Origin: Erwinia sp039023475
Lineage (GTDB): Bacteria > Pseudomonadota > Gammaproteobacteria > Enterobacterales > Enterobacteriaceae
Length of the DNA: 64,000 nucleotides
NCBI RefSeq assembly: GCF_039023475.1
Contig: NZ_JBCHVB010000001.1
Coordinates: 248,001-312,000 of the forward strand
Direction: 5' to 3'
The translations under genes were made by a program, and so were the position numbers. Shown piece after piece: positions 1 through 10,806 of the stretch. The notes below the pieces were generated by a model. That model ran no database searches and was not told the DNA's origin. It saw only the letters and a program-made list of their open reading frames with translations. Each line of letters starts with the position of its first letter. The stretch's first letter is position 1.

Positions 1-292
1 GGCGGCAAATACGTTCCCTAAATCCCGGGAAACGCGCGCACCGCTGGTGGAAGAGCTTCAGCGATTCCGCGATCGCCTGCCTGAAAAGCTGCGTTATCTG
101 GCTGATGCGCCTGCCGCTGATGCCGAAGGCAACAAGTCGGTCGTCCGCTTTAGCCGTAAAACAAAGCAGCAGTATGTCAGCACCGAAAAAGAGGGCAAGG
201 CGACGGGCTGGAGCGCTTTCTACGTTGACGGCAAATGGACCGTGACGGAAAAAAGTACCGCAAAAGCGGATAAAGCTTCCGCTAAGAAGTAA
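1..292 (+). CDS. topA: DNA topoisomerase I, C-terminal fragment (5' end outside window)
   Basis: The open frame is read from base 2 and gives the last 96 residues of TopA, ending in a lysine-rich tail typical of the enterobacterial protein. Recognisable stretches are PKSRETRAPLVEEL and RFSRKTKQQYV, the C-terminal zinc-ribbon-like part that contacts single-stranded DNA and RNA polymerase. TopA relaxes negative supercoils in the nucleoid. The start codon and catalytic domain lie upstream of the window. A strong hairpin terminator follows the stop codon at once, and cysB comes next, as in E. coli. Confidence 0.95.
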   Translation, partial: AANTFPKSRETRAPLVEELQRFRDRLPEKLRYLADAPAADAEGNKSVVRFSRKTKQQYVSTEKEGKATGWSAFYVDGKWTVTEKSTAKADKASAKK

Positions 293-296
293 TCAC

Positions 297-326
297 AGGG
301 CCGGCATTTGCCGGCCCTCTCTTTTT
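297..326 (+). terminator. Rho-independent terminator of topA
   Basis: A nine-base-pair stem (AGGGCCGGC / GCCGGCCCT) with an ATTT loop is followed by a T-rich tract. It begins five bases after the topA stop. Confidence 0.9.
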
Positions 327-479
327 CTCCCGCAGGCCCGCTATACATCTCAGCCATGTTTGGTATAGTGGTTATAAATATCCCCTTTCTTATTATCTAA
401 TTGCATTAGACCGGGCACTTTGGCGCTAAGCCTGCAAGCGTAACCGGCGTGTCGCTCCAACCCCTGGACGGAATGAAAA

Positions 480-1454
480 ATGAAATTGCAGCAGCTGCGT
501 TATATTGTCGAAGTGGTTAACCATAACCTTAACGTCTCTTCCACCGCAGAGGGGCTCTATACCTCTCAGCCCGGCATCAGTAAGCAGGTGCGTATGCTGG
601 AGGATGAGCTGGGGATTCAGATTTTTGCCCGAAGCGGTAAACACCTGACGCAGGTTACGCCAGCGGGGCAGGAGATTATCCGCATTGCCCGTGAAGTCCT
701 CTCTAAAGTCGATGCCATCAAGTCCGTTGCGGGCGAACATACCTGGCCTGACAAGGGGTCGCTTTACGTTGCCACAACGCACACGCAGGCTCGCTACGCG
801 CTGCCGAATGTGATTAAAGGGTTTATTGAGCGCTATCCGCGCGTCTCGCTGCATATGCATCAGGGATCGCCTACGCAGATTGCTGAGGCGGTTTCAAAAG
901 GGAATGCAGACTTCGCCATCGCGACTGAAGCCCTGCATCTTTATGATGATTTAGTGATGCTGCCTTGCTATCACTGGAACCGGGCTATAGTCGTCACCGC
1001 TGACCATCCGCTGGCCGGAAAAGAGAAAGTGACCATTGAGGAACTTGCGGAATTCCCGTTAGTAACCTACACCTTTGGCTTTACGGGCCGTTCAGAACTG
1101 GATACGGCGTTCAACAGGGCAGGGCTGACCCCGCGTATCGTCTTTACCGCCACCGATGCGGATGTGATTAAAACCTACGTCAGGCTGGGACTGGGTGTTG
1201 GCGTGATTGCCAGCATGGCGGTCGACCCTGTATCCGATCCCGACCTGGTAAGAATCGAGGCGGCAGAGGTCTTTAGTAACAGTACGACTAAAATCGGCTT
1301 TCGCCGCAGTACCTTTTTACGAAGCTATATGTATGACTTCATCCAGCGCTTTGCGCCCCATCTGACGCGCGATGTTGTTGATACTGCTGTAAGTTTAAAA
1401 TCCAACGATGATATCGAAGCGATGTTTAAAGATATCAAACTGCCGGCCCGATAA
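480..1454 (+). CDS. cysB: LysR-type master regulator of cysteine biosynthesis CysB
   Basis: This 324-residue protein has the same length as E. coli CysB. Residues 1-60 form the winged helix-turn-helix (recognition region around TSQPGISKQVRMLE). Residues of about 90-300 form the two-lobed effector domain, which in the family binds N-acetylserine, thiosulfate or sulfide. CysB activates sulfate uptake and reduction genes and represses itself. It sits between topA and ymiA as in E. coli. The ATG at 480 is chosen because the protein begins MKLQQLRYI like its orthologues. yciW, linked to cysteine metabolism in E. coli, is also in this window. Confidence 0.97.
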   Translation: MKLQQLRYIVEVVNHNLNVSSTAEGLYTSQPGISKQVRMLEDELGIQIFARSGKHLTQVTPAGQEIIRIAREVLSKVDAIKSVAGEHTWPDKGSLYVATTHTQARYALPNVIKGFIERYPRVSLHMHQGSPTQIAEAVSKGNADFAIATEALHLYDDLVMLPCYHWNRAIVVTADHPLAGKEKVTIEELAEFPLVTYTFGFTGRSELDTAFNRAGLTPRIVFTATDADVIKTYVRLGLGVGVIASMAVDPVSDPDLVRIEAAEVFSNSTTKIGFRRSTFLRSYMYDFIQRFAPHLTRDVVDTAVSLKSNDDIEAMFKDIKLPAR

Positions 1455-1958
1455 ATCTCACCACGCCCCTTTCTCTTCCGTCAAGAGCCGCTCAGGCGGC
1501 TCCCTCTCGTTACCAGATGGACCTTTCTTAAGCTTTAACGATAAAACCTTTTTATTATTTTACGTAAATGAAACATCTATCACAGGTTTTTCCATTGTTA
1601 TTCATTAAATGAGAAATAGTACACATTTTTCAGCGGACAGCTTTGCGGGTTACCAGGATGATTCTCATACTCTAGTTAACAAGACGTTGAGGGCTGCGGT
1701 TTCAAAGGAAGCGCGGCCGGGGCAACAGGAATTAATGGATCTGAACGGCGCTGGCGAGAGGGTAATCCGCTGTGATTTTTCCTCTTCAGTTATCAGTTTT
1801 GCTAATGACAGGCGATAAAGATTATCTTGTTTGATAAATCTCATTAATCGTTCTGTTAAATAAAAATGACTGGATTTCGCTTCGCAAAATGTTTAGGATT
1901 CATCCTAATTTCTGATTGGTTCAGACAATCGTTTTAATAAGAGTGATTATCAAAAACT
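1455..1958. other. Intergenic region cysB-ymiA (504 bp)
   Basis: Just after cysB there is a hairpin GAGCCGC-TCAG-GCGGCTC (1485-1502) followed by a weak pyrimidine tract, a possible cysB terminator. The rest is AT-rich. It holds a 7-2-7 dyad at 1893-1908 and a small dyad GATTG/CAATC (1914-1930), probably the promoter region of ymiA-yciX. A 69-codon open frame at 1609-1818 has no ribosome site and no recognisable sequence. Confidence 0.6.
1893..1908. promoter_or_regulatory. Perfect dyad TTAGGAT-TC-ATCCTAA, possible RcsB-type box
   Basis: Seven-base arms are perfectly inverted around two central bases, 51 bp upstream of ymiA. The form AGGA-N4-TCCT resembles RcsB/RcsAB boxes. That assignment is inference. 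Confidence 0.3.
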
Positions 1959-2117
1959 ATGGCTACCAGATTAACAGCACAACATGACTTCGGGCATAAA
2001 ACCCTTAAGGTTCAGCGTAACAGCAATCTGAAACGCAAAGCATGGTTAGCAGTATTCGCAGGCTCAGCGGTGTTCTGGATTGTTGCAGTATTCATGATTT
2101 GGCGTATGTGGGGTTAA
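1959..2117 (+). CDS. ymiA: Small single-span membrane protein YmiA
   Basis: This 52-residue frame was read directly from the sequence. It has a basic N-terminal half ending in NLKRKAWLAVFAGSAVFW and one hydrophobic membrane segment (about residues 29-48) that ends IWRMWG, as in E. coli YmiA. The position between cysB and yciX matches E. coli. The function is unknown. The next gene starts two bases after its stop, which suggests translational coupling. The ribosome site is weak, so a shorter start inside the frame is possible. Confidence 0.8.
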   Translation: MATRLTAQHDFGHKTLKVQRNSNLKRKAWLAVFAGSAVFWIVAVFMIWRMWG

Positions 2118-2119
2118 TT

Positions 2120-2284
2120 ATGCAGCTACAGGCATTAAGTCGTAAATCAGAGCAAACGCGCAAAATTAAAGAGACGTACTGTAAAGATAAAGAAACGTCT
2201 GAGGTGACTATTCCTGACTCATGGAGCCTCAATCAGTTACAGCGTAACTTTATTGAATCAATGATGGATAAAACAAACAAATAA
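2120..2284 (+). CDS. yciX: Small conserved protein YciX
   Basis: This 54-residue protein begins MQLQALSRKSEQTRKIKE and contains IPDSWSLNQLQRNFIESM, the pattern of enterobacterial YciX. It is hydrophilic, with no membrane segment. The ATG at 2120 follows the ymiA stop by two bases, so the pair is probably co-transcribed and translationally coupled. A longer reading from 2042 in the same frame would overlap ymiA and is not favoured. The function is not known. Confidence 0.78.
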   Translation: MQLQALSRKSEQTRKIKETYCKDKETSEVTIPDSWSLNQLQRNFIESMMDKTNK

Positions 2285-2484
2285 CCAAAAGTTATAACGC
2301 AATGCCTTTATAAATTGTTGGGCTATAAAATAAATAAAGCGTTATGGGTGATGACTTATAAACCTGGTCAGGCAGCTTATCGCCAGCAATATAATCCCGG
2401 GTATTTATAATGTAGCGAATGTTGTTGTTTTGAATGGTTTTTTTTCGGTGGTTTCTGATTAATTCGCAGAGTGAGGGCAGAGCA

Positions 2485-2577
2485 ATGAATTTAACCCAAA
2501 TGACCTGGTTTAGTACCTGGACCTTCTCCGCTTTATTCTGGACAAGCTTACTTTGGCTGGTCATGGTAATCAGATAG
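2485..2577 (+). CDS. ymiC: 30-residue membrane protein, YmiC-like
   Basis: The frame begins MNLTQMTWFSTWTFSALFWT and ends in a hydrophobic run closing VMVIR. It is a single predicted transmembrane helix rich in Trp and Phe. Size, composition and place (between yciX and acnA) agree with E. coli YmiC, a small protein of about 31 residues. A GAGGG ribosome-binding site lies upstream, and a strong terminator follows within 35 bases. It is too short for standard ORF callers. The function is unknown. Confidence 0.7.
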   Translation: MNLTQMTWFSTWTFSALFWTSLLWLVMVIR

Positions 2578-2610
2578 TGGCGACAATAGCCAGTTAATGA
2601 ATTCTTTAAA

Positions 2611-2645
2611 AACGCCCTGGGGTTCAGACCGCAGGGCGTTTTTGT
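2611..2645 (+). terminator. Rho-independent terminator after ymiC
   Basis: A perfect nine-base stem AACGCCCTG / CAGGGCGTT, with an inner GGT/ACC pair, ends in a run of T. It isolates the small-protein genes from acnA, which must have its own promoter. Confidence 0.85.
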
Positions 2646-2775
2646 CTGGGCGACAGTCTTAAAATTGCACATTTGGTGTTGTTATCAAAACGTTACTTTA
2701 AGTTTGTACTATCTTTAAATGAGACCCTGTAATGACTCAGGTTATCTGTGATGAGAGTCGAACAAAGGAGGAGTA

Positions 2776-5457
<2,682 letters not shown>

Positions 5458-5460
5458 TGG

Positions 5461-5488
5461 AAAAGGGACGGGAAACCGTCCCTTTTTT
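5461..5488. terminator. Bidirectional terminator between acnA and ribA
   Basis: The stem AAAAGGGACGG / CCGTCCCTTTT has a GAAA loop. It has T tracts on both strands, so it can serve both convergent genes. Confidence 0.92.
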
Positions 5489-5497
5489 GCAGGGCTG

Positions 5498-6091
5498 CTA
5501 CTCTTTGGTCAGCAGGTGACCCATTTTCGCCGCCTTGGTATCAAGGTAGTGCGCATTTGCGGGGTTACGGCCCACGATAAGCGGCACGCGTTCAACAATA
5601 TTGATGCCAGCCTCGCTCAGGATCTCCACCTTGCGCGGATTATTGGTCAGCAGGCGAACCTCATTCACCCCCAGCAGCTTGAACATATCTGCGCACAGCG
5701 TGAAGTCGCGCTCATCGGCGGCAAACCCCAGCTGGTGGTTAGCCTCAACCGTATCAAATCCTTTGTCCTGCAACGCATAGGCGCGAATTTTATTCAGCAG
5801 CCCGATATTGCGGCCCTCCTGGCGGTGGTAGAGCAGCACGCCCCGGCCTTCTTCCGCAATGTGATTAAGGGCGGCCTCAAGCTGAAAACCGCAGTCGCAT
5901 CGCAGACTGAACAGGGCATCCCCCGTCAGGCACTCTGAGTGAACGCGGGCCAGAACGGCTTCGCTGTTGCTGATTTCACCATACACCAGCGCAACGTGAT
6001 CCTGTCCGGTCGCCAGTTCTTCAAAACCGACCATCAGGAAATCGCCCCATGGCGTCGGCAGTTTAGCTTCTGCCACCTTCTTAAGCTGCAT
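5498..6091 (-). CDS. ribA: GTP cyclohydrolase II
   Basis: This 197-residue protein catalyses the first step of riboflavin synthesis, GTP to the 2,5-diamino-6-ribosylamino-pyrimidinone 5'-phosphate, plus formate and pyrophosphate. The zinc ligands Cys54, Cys65 and Cys67 are present in HSECLTGDALFSLRCDCG, and the catalytic stretch HRQEGRNIG follows. The frame is open upstream, but the ATG at 6091 is chosen because it gives the family N-terminus MQLKKVAEAKLPTPWG and has a GGAGA ribosome site. No FMN riboswitch is visible in the 5' region, as expected for stand-alone ribA. Confidence 0.96.
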   Translation of the reverse strand: MQLKKVAEAKLPTPWGDFLMVGFEELATGQDHVALVYGEISNSEAVLARVHSECLTGDALFSLRCDCGFQLEAALNHIAEEGRGVLLYHRQEGRNIGLLNKIRAYALQDKGFDTVEANHQLGFAADERDFTLCADMFKLLGVNEVRLLTNNPRKVEILSEAGINIVERVPLIVGRNPANAHYLDTKAAKMGHLLTKE

Positions 6092-6321
6092 GTGATTCTC
6101 CAGAATCTTAAGATGTTGCGCTATCATCATGGTAGCGCGCTGTCAGCTGTCTGACATTTGATTAAGGCTATTTTGCCACAATCAGAACAGAGACGGTAAA
6201 CGAGATAGTGCGATTGCGCTAAATGCGCACAATTATCACCTTCTGCGACAGTATGTTATTATTTTTGGTCAACTATTCGTTAGGTCAGGTCAGCAGACCA
6301 GAACCGGTGTTAAGGACAACT

Positions 6322-7083
6322 ATGTTAGCTATCATGAAACGCACCACTCTGGGTACGCTGTTGTTACTGATTATGCCGGTTGGCGTCTGGCTGTCGGGGT
6401 GGCAGTGGCATCCAACCGAAATGGGCGCAGGCTATAAAGCCCTGTTCTGGGTAACGGAAACCGTCACCCGCCCCTGGGGGATCCTGACCAGTGCCGTTCT
6501 CTGCGGCTGGTTTTTCTGGTGTCTGCGCTTCCGGCTAAAACCGGCCGTCATCCTGCTGCTGATCGTCACCGCAGCGCTGCTGACCGGACAATACAGTAAA
6601 AGCTATATCAAAGAGCAGGTGCAGGAACCACGCCCGTATGTACTCTGGCTGGAAAAAACTCAGGGTCTGGACCCGCAACTGTTTTACGGGCAGGCGCGTG
6701 AGATTCGTAGCCAGCAGGTGATTGAGACGATAGAGAATGATGCCCAGCTGCCGCAGTGGTTGAAAGATCACTGGGCGTTTGAAACCGGCTTTGCATTTCC
6801 CTCAGGGCATACCATGTTTGCAGCAAGCTGGGCGCTGTTGGGCATTGGCCTGCTCTGGCCGCGCCGCCGCATTCTGACGGTAGTGGTTATACTCGCCTGG
6901 GCGACCGGCGTAATGGCAAGTCGTCTGGTGCTGGGAATGCACTGGCCAGGCGATCTGATCACCTCAACCCTGATAAGCTGGCTGCTGATTACGGTAGCTA
7001 CCTGGCTGGTACAGCGCTTTGCTGGCCCGCTAACCGTGCCGCCAGCCGAGCATAAAGAGATAGAAGCGCGCGAGCAGGAGTAA
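6322..7083 (+). CDS. pgpB: Phosphatidylglycerophosphatase B (undecaprenyl-PP phosphatase)
   Basis: This 253-residue inner-membrane PAP2 phosphatase (E. coli 254) has the three signature motifs: K-x6-RP in KEQVQEPRP, PSGH at 160-163, and SR-x5-H-x3-D in SRLVLGMHWPGD. It dephosphorylates phosphatidylglycerophosphate and undecaprenyl diphosphate on the periplasmic face. About six hydrophobic segments are evident. The ATG at 6322 is preferred because AAGGA lies five bases upstream and the length fits. The frame is open back to 6223, but that extension is not family-like. Confidence 0.94.
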   Translation: MLAIMKRTTLGTLLLLIMPVGVWLSGWQWHPTEMGAGYKALFWVTETVTRPWGILTSAVLCGWFFWCLRFRLKPAVILLLIVTAALLTGQYSKSYIKEQVQEPRPYVLWLEKTQGLDPQLFYGQAREIRSQQVIETIENDAQLPQWLKDHWAFETGFAFPSGHTMFAASWALLGIGLLWPRRRILTVVVILAWATGVMASRLVLGMHWPGDLITSTLISWLLITVATWLVQRFAGPLTVPPAEHKEIEAREQE

Positions 7084-7228
7084 TTGAGTTCTGGACTTTT
7101 GCCCCCATAACAGGGGTATCGCAAAAGATGATTTCCAGCGTCCAGCCGCGCACCGATCTATCAGGCAAGCAACCGGGCATTTTTTTTGGCATAATTCATC
7201 TGATAATCATCAGACTATGGGACGGACT

Positions 7229-7537
7229 GTGAAATATTTGCTGATTTTCTTACTTGTATTAGCGATCTTCATCATCTCGGTTACGCTCGGAGCGCATAAC
7301 GATCAGGTGGTGACGTTCAACTACCTGCTGGCGCAGGGGCAGTATCGTATTTCAACGCTTCTGGCGATCCTGTTTGCCGCTGGCTTTATTCTGGGGTGGG
7401 CGATTTGCGGTCTGTTCTGGCTTCGCGTCCGGGTCTCGCTCGCGCATTCTCAACGTAAACTGAAACGTCTCCAGCAGCAGCTGGGGCAGGCAGAGGAACC
7501 CGTGAACGCGTCCTCTGTCCCTGCCATAAAGGAATAA
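7229..7537 (+). CDS. lapA: Lipopolysaccharide assembly protein A
   Basis: This 102-residue inner-membrane protein has two hydrophobic helices (about 1-20 and 42-65) and a charged C-terminal coil. It matches LapA (YciS), also 102 residues in E. coli. The start is a GTG preceded by GGGACGGA. The ATG 12 bases upstream lacks a ribosome site. LapA pairs with LapB, encoded six bases downstream, to control LPS synthesis through FtsH-dependent turnover of LpxC. Confidence 0.93.
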   Translation: MKYLLIFLLVLAIFIISVTLGAHNDQVVTFNYLLAQGQYRISTLLAILFAAGFILGWAICGLFWLRVRVSLAHSQRKLKRLQQQLGQAEEPVNASSVPAIKE

Positions 7538-7543
7538 TTACTC

Positions 7544-8713
7544 ATGCTGGAACTGCTTTTTCTGTTACTCCCTGTCGCCGCCGCCTACGGCTGGTATATG
7601 GGGCGCAGAAGTGCGCAACAGAATAAGCAACAGGAAGCCAGCCGCCTCTCACGGGATTACGTTGCCGGCGTCAACTTTCTGCTTTCTAATCAGCAGGATA
7701 AGGCAGTGGATCTCTTTCTTGATATGCTGAAAGAGGACAGCGGAACGGTTGAAGCACACCTGACGCTCGGTAATCTTTTTCGCTCAAGAGGGGAAGTGGA
7801 TCGCGCTATCCGTATTCACCAGGCGCTAATGGAAAGCGCTTCCCTGACTTACGATCAGCGGCTTCTGGCCGTTCAGCAACTCGGCCGCGACTATATGGCG
7901 GCCGGTTTTTACGATCGTGCCGAAGAGATGTTTGCCCAGCTGGTGGATGAAACGGATTTTCGCATCGGCGCGCTTCAGCAGCTGCTGATTATTCATCAGG
8001 CGACAAGCGACTGGCCTAAAGCCATTGAGGTGGCCGAGCGGCTGGTTAAGCTGGGTAAAGAAAAGCAGCGAATGGAAATTGCCCATTTTTACTGCGAGCT
8101 GGCCCTTCAGGCGATGGGCAGCGACGATCTCGACAGGGCGATGGGGCTACTCAGGAAAGCAGAGTCTGCCGACCGGCAGAGCGCGCGGGTCTCGATCATG
8201 ATGGGGCGCATCTTTATGGCGAACCGCGACTATGCAAAAGCCGTGGAACAGTTGAAGCGCGTCATTGAGCAGGATAAAGAGCTGGTCAGCGAAACGCTGG
8301 AAATGCTGGAAACCTGCTACCATGAGCTAAACCAGCCTGACGCCTGGGCAGACTATCTTAAACGGTGCGTGGAAGAGAACACCGGTGCGGTGGCTGAACT
8401 CTATCTGTCTGAGGTCATTGAGCAGAAAGAGGGCGGTGAAGTCGCTCAGCTCTATATCAACCGTCAGCTGCAGCGTCATCCGACTATGCGGGTGTTCCAC
8501 CGGCTGATGGATTTTCACCTGCACGAAGCGGAAGACGGGCGGGCAAAAGAGAGCCTGATGGTCCTGCGCGACATGGTGGGGGAGCAGATCCGCACCAAGC
8601 CTCGCTATCGCTGTCACAAATGTGGCTTTACCGCTCACGCCCTCTACTGGCACTGTCCTTCCTGCCGGGCATGGTCCTCCGTCAAACCTATTCGCGGCCT
8701 TGATGGTCAGTAA
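7544..8713 (+). CDS. lapB: Lipopolysaccharide assembly protein B (TPR/rubredoxin)
   Basis: This 389-residue protein equals E. coli LapB (YciM) in length. An N-terminal membrane anchor (1-20) is followed by tetratricopeptide repeats (about 35-345). A C-terminal rubredoxin-like metal site has two CxxC pairs (RCHKCGF and HCPSCRAW). LapB works as an adaptor for FtsH proteolysis of LpxC and couples LPS synthesis to transport. It forms an operon with lapA. Confidence 0.96.
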   Translation: MLELLFLLLPVAAAYGWYMGRRSAQQNKQQEASRLSRDYVAGVNFLLSNQQDKAVDLFLDMLKEDSGTVEAHLTLGNLFRSRGEVDRAIRIHQALMESASLTYDQRLLAVQQLGRDYMAAGFYDRAEEMFAQLVDETDFRIGALQQLLIIHQATSDWPKAIEVAERLVKLGKEKQRMEIAHFYCELALQAMGSDDLDRAMGLLRKAESADRQSARVSIMMGRIFMANRDYAKAVEQLKRVIEQDKELVSETLEMLETCYHELNQPDAWADYLKRCVEENTGAVAELYLSEVIEQKEGGEVAQLYINRQLQRHPTMRVFHRLMDFHLHEAEDGRAKESLMVLRDMVGEQIRTKPRYRCHKCGFTAHALYWHCPSCRAWSSVKPIRGLDGQ

Positions 8714-8942
8714 AAACGCGGCTTAACGTCGCGAATACTGACGCTCAGCGCTTGTTTATTAGTTACAACATACTAATATCTCAAAGCAGGAAAAGGTTTC
8801 AGAAGCTTCAGCGAAATCCCCGGTCTGGCAGAAATGAGTCGCAAAAGTCAGCGGGTTAACTGTGAATTTCGCTATCCCACAGGTAGAATGCTTGCCGTTT
8901 ATCTCCTGCGCCGCCCGGTGCTTCATCTTCAGAGGGCTTATC

Positions 8943-9659
8943 ATGCATTCACCTCAGGTAACTGGTTCACCGATTCTGCTGGCGTTAGATTACGCCGATC
9001 TCAATAGCGCTCTGGCCTTTGTTGACGGCATTGAGCCAGGCAGCTGTCGTCTGAAAGTCGGCAAGGAGATGTTTACGCTGTTTGGACCGCAGCTGGTACG
9101 CGACTTGCAGGGTCGTGGCTTTGAGGTGTTTCTCGACTTAAAATTTCATGATATCCCTAATACGACCGCGCATGCGGTGGCCGCGGCGGCTGATTTAGGC
9201 GTATGGATGGTCAATGTCCACGCCAGCGGGGGAGCGCGCATGATGACAGCGGCCAGAGAGGCGTTGCTGCCGTTCGGTAAGGATGCGCCAATGCTGATTG
9301 CGGTTACGGTACTGACCAGCATGGATGCAGAAGATCTGAAAGGGCTGGGCATTGATGTTTCTCCGGCCGAACATGCCGAGCGCCTGGCGCGTCTTACTCA
9401 TCAGTGCGGGCTGGATGGCGTTGTCTGCTCTGCGCATGAAGCGGTACGCCTGAAAAGCGCCATCGGACAGGACTTTAAACTGATCACTCCAGGTATCCGG
9501 CCCGAGGGCAGCGATGCCGGCGATCAGCGCCGTATTATGACCCCGCAGCAGGCCCGCCAGGCTGGCGTAGACTATATGGTAATCGGTCGTCCGGTGACCC
9601 AGTCTGCCGATCCGGCTGCGACCCTGGCTTCAATTCTGGCATCGTTACGGGAGGCATAA
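8943..9659 (+). CDS. pyrF: Orotidine-5'-phosphate decarboxylase
   Basis: This 238-residue TIM-barrel enzyme makes UMP from OMP in the last step of de novo pyrimidine synthesis. The active-site run DLKFHDIPNT and the phosphate-binding TPGIRP and GRPVTQS stretches are intact. The ATG at 8943 is chosen because AGAGGG lies upstream and MHSPQVTGSPILLALDY aligns with the family start. The longer frame from 8862 is unlikely. The stop overlaps the yciH start by one base (TAATG), so the two are translationally coupled as in E. coli. Confidence 0.96.
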   Translation: MHSPQVTGSPILLALDYADLNSALAFVDGIEPGSCRLKVGKEMFTLFGPQLVRDLQGRGFEVFLDLKFHDIPNTTAHAVAAAADLGVWMVNVHASGGARMMTAAREALLPFGKDAPMLIAVTVLTSMDAEDLKGLGIDVSPAEHAERLARLTHQCGLDGVVCSAHEAVRLKSAIGQDFKLITPGIRPEGSDAGDQRRIMTPQQARQAGVDYMVIGRPVTQSADPAATLASILASLREA

Positions 9660-9985
9660 TGGCCGATAACAACAGCAGGTTAGTCTACTCAACGGATTCA
9701 GGCCGCATTGATCGGCCTGAAGCAGTGGTGCAGCGTCCGAAAGGGGATGGCATCGTGCGGATTCAGCGGCAAACCAGCGGCAGAAAAGGCAAGGGCGTCA
9801 GCCTGATCGCCGGAATCGATTTACCGGACGCAGATCTGGAAAAATTAGCGGCTGAGCTGAAGAAAAAATGTGGATGCGGCGGCTCGGTAAAAGAGGGCGT
9901 GATTGAGATTCAGGGTGATAAGCGCGAACTGATTAAAACGCTGCTTGAAGCTAAAGGAATGAAGGTTAAGCTCGCCGGCGGCTGA
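9659..9985 (+). CDS. yciH: SUI1/eIF1-family translation factor-like protein YciH
   Basis: This 108-residue protein has a C-terminal SUI1 fold from about residue 30. KKKCGCGGSVKEGVIEIQGD and the terminal KGMKVKLAGG are typical of bacterial eIF1 homologues. E. coli YciH can affect start-codon selection in vitro, but its cellular role is unclear. It overlaps the pyrF stop by one base and ends at a hairpin shared with osmB. Confidence 0.94.
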   Translation: MADNNSRLVYSTDSGRIDRPEAVVQRPKGDGIVRIQRQTSGRKGKGVSLIAGIDLPDADLEKLAAELKKKCGCGGSVKEGVIEIQGDKRELIKTLLEAKGMKVKLAGG

Positions 9986-9993
9986 CATAAGAA

Positions 9994-10018
9994 AGCCGCG
10001 AGAAATCGCGGCTCTCAT
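9994..10018. terminator. Terminator between yciH and osmB
   Basis: The stem AGCCGCGA / TCGCGGCT has a GAAA loop. The tail is T-rich on the minus strand (TTTCTT) and weaker on the plus strand, so it suits osmB best. Confidence 0.7.
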
Positions 10019-10050
10019 TTACGGGGATGCAGGCTGTGAAAGCACAGGAC

Positions 10051-10269
10051 TTACCGGTCGATTTGGTGACCGATAATGCCCCCTACCGCTGCGCCGCCAA
10101 CGGTGCCCAGACCGCTGCCGTTCGTGAGCACAGAACCACCGATTGCACCGGCCCCTGCACCGATAGCGGTATTACGATCGCGTTTAGACCAGTTTGAGCA
10201 GGCGCTCAGTGAAAGAACCAACGTGGTGGCCAGCAGGCCTGCTGTGATGCGTTTTGCAGTCAAAGACAT
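10051..10269 (-). CDS. osmB: Osmotically inducible lipoprotein OsmB
   Basis: This 72-residue lipoprotein has a signal peptide ending in the lipobox LSAC (Cys24). A glycine-zipper domain follows (GAGAGAIGGS and GTVGGAAVGG). It matches E. coli OsmB, also 72 residues. The second ATG (10269) is chosen because GGAG lies eight bases ahead. The first (10275) would leave only two bases. OsmB is an outer-membrane lipoprotein induced by osmotic and stationary stress. Confidence 0.94.
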   Translation of the reverse strand: MSLTAKRITAGLLATTLVLSLSACSNWSKRDRNTAIGAGAGAIGGSVLTNGSGLGTVGGAAVGGIIGHQIDR

Positions 10270-10275
10270 AATCAT

Positions 10276-10806
10276 TTCTCCATAATTTTACTGCGCTAAA
10301 TATTCCATTAAGTATAGCCGCTTATAGCACTTCTCAACCTTTAACCGCTCATTATCAGACGAATATTTCACCAGGTAGCGTCAGTTTAAACAGGACCGGT
10401 CGGAAGCCTGAGCGCGCAATACTCTGCATACTTGAGTAACCGCGCCTGGTCAACTGAGCAGAAGTAAAGATCTTACTCATTCAGGCTTATATCTGGCCTG
10501 AGTTAATTTCATTCACCAGAGATAGCGGGAGATACGTCACTGACAGGGTTAGAGTCTTTTTACCGCCGTCATGACCCTGATATTACCATGGTTTTGTTTG
10601 CCAGGTATATTCCGTTAATCTGCTAACTATTCTACAAATCCGTAAAGGGCAAATCCGATCCCGCATCATGCGCCTTGCCAAAAACCTCTCTTGCCAGCTC
10701 AACTTGTGCTCTGTAGCCATTTCCTGCCGCGCATCCAGCTAAAAGCTCCATACATTAAAAGCGCCGTAGCGATGAAAATAAAAGAAAGAACGCACGGAGA
10801 AAAGTG
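10276..10806. other. Intergenic region osmB-araD (about 530 bp)
   Basis: The left part is the osmB promoter. The rest contains no convincing gene. An imperfect hairpin with CAGGC/GCCTG arms lies near 10480-10500. No AraC-type or CRP site could be recognised with confidence in front of araD. Confidence 0.5.
10311..10317 (-). promoter_or_regulatory. Candidate sigma-S -10 element of osmB
   Basis: On the minus strand the sequence reads CTATACT, the RpoS-preferred -10 hexamer with the -13 C. It lies about 40 bases upstream of the osmB start. RpoS control of osmB is known in E. coli. Confidence 0.55.

Noticed and set aside
1609..1818. 69-codon frame between cysB and ymiA
   Set aside because: No ribosome site, no hydrophobic or family pattern, and no similarity recognised.
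2042..2119. Upstream extension of yciX from ATG 2042
   Set aside because: It would overlap ymiA out of frame. The ATG at 2120 gives the family N-terminus.
6092..6221. FMN riboswitch upstream of ribA
   Set aside because: The leader is short and lacks the conserved multi-stem junction. Enterobacterial ribA is not known to carry one.
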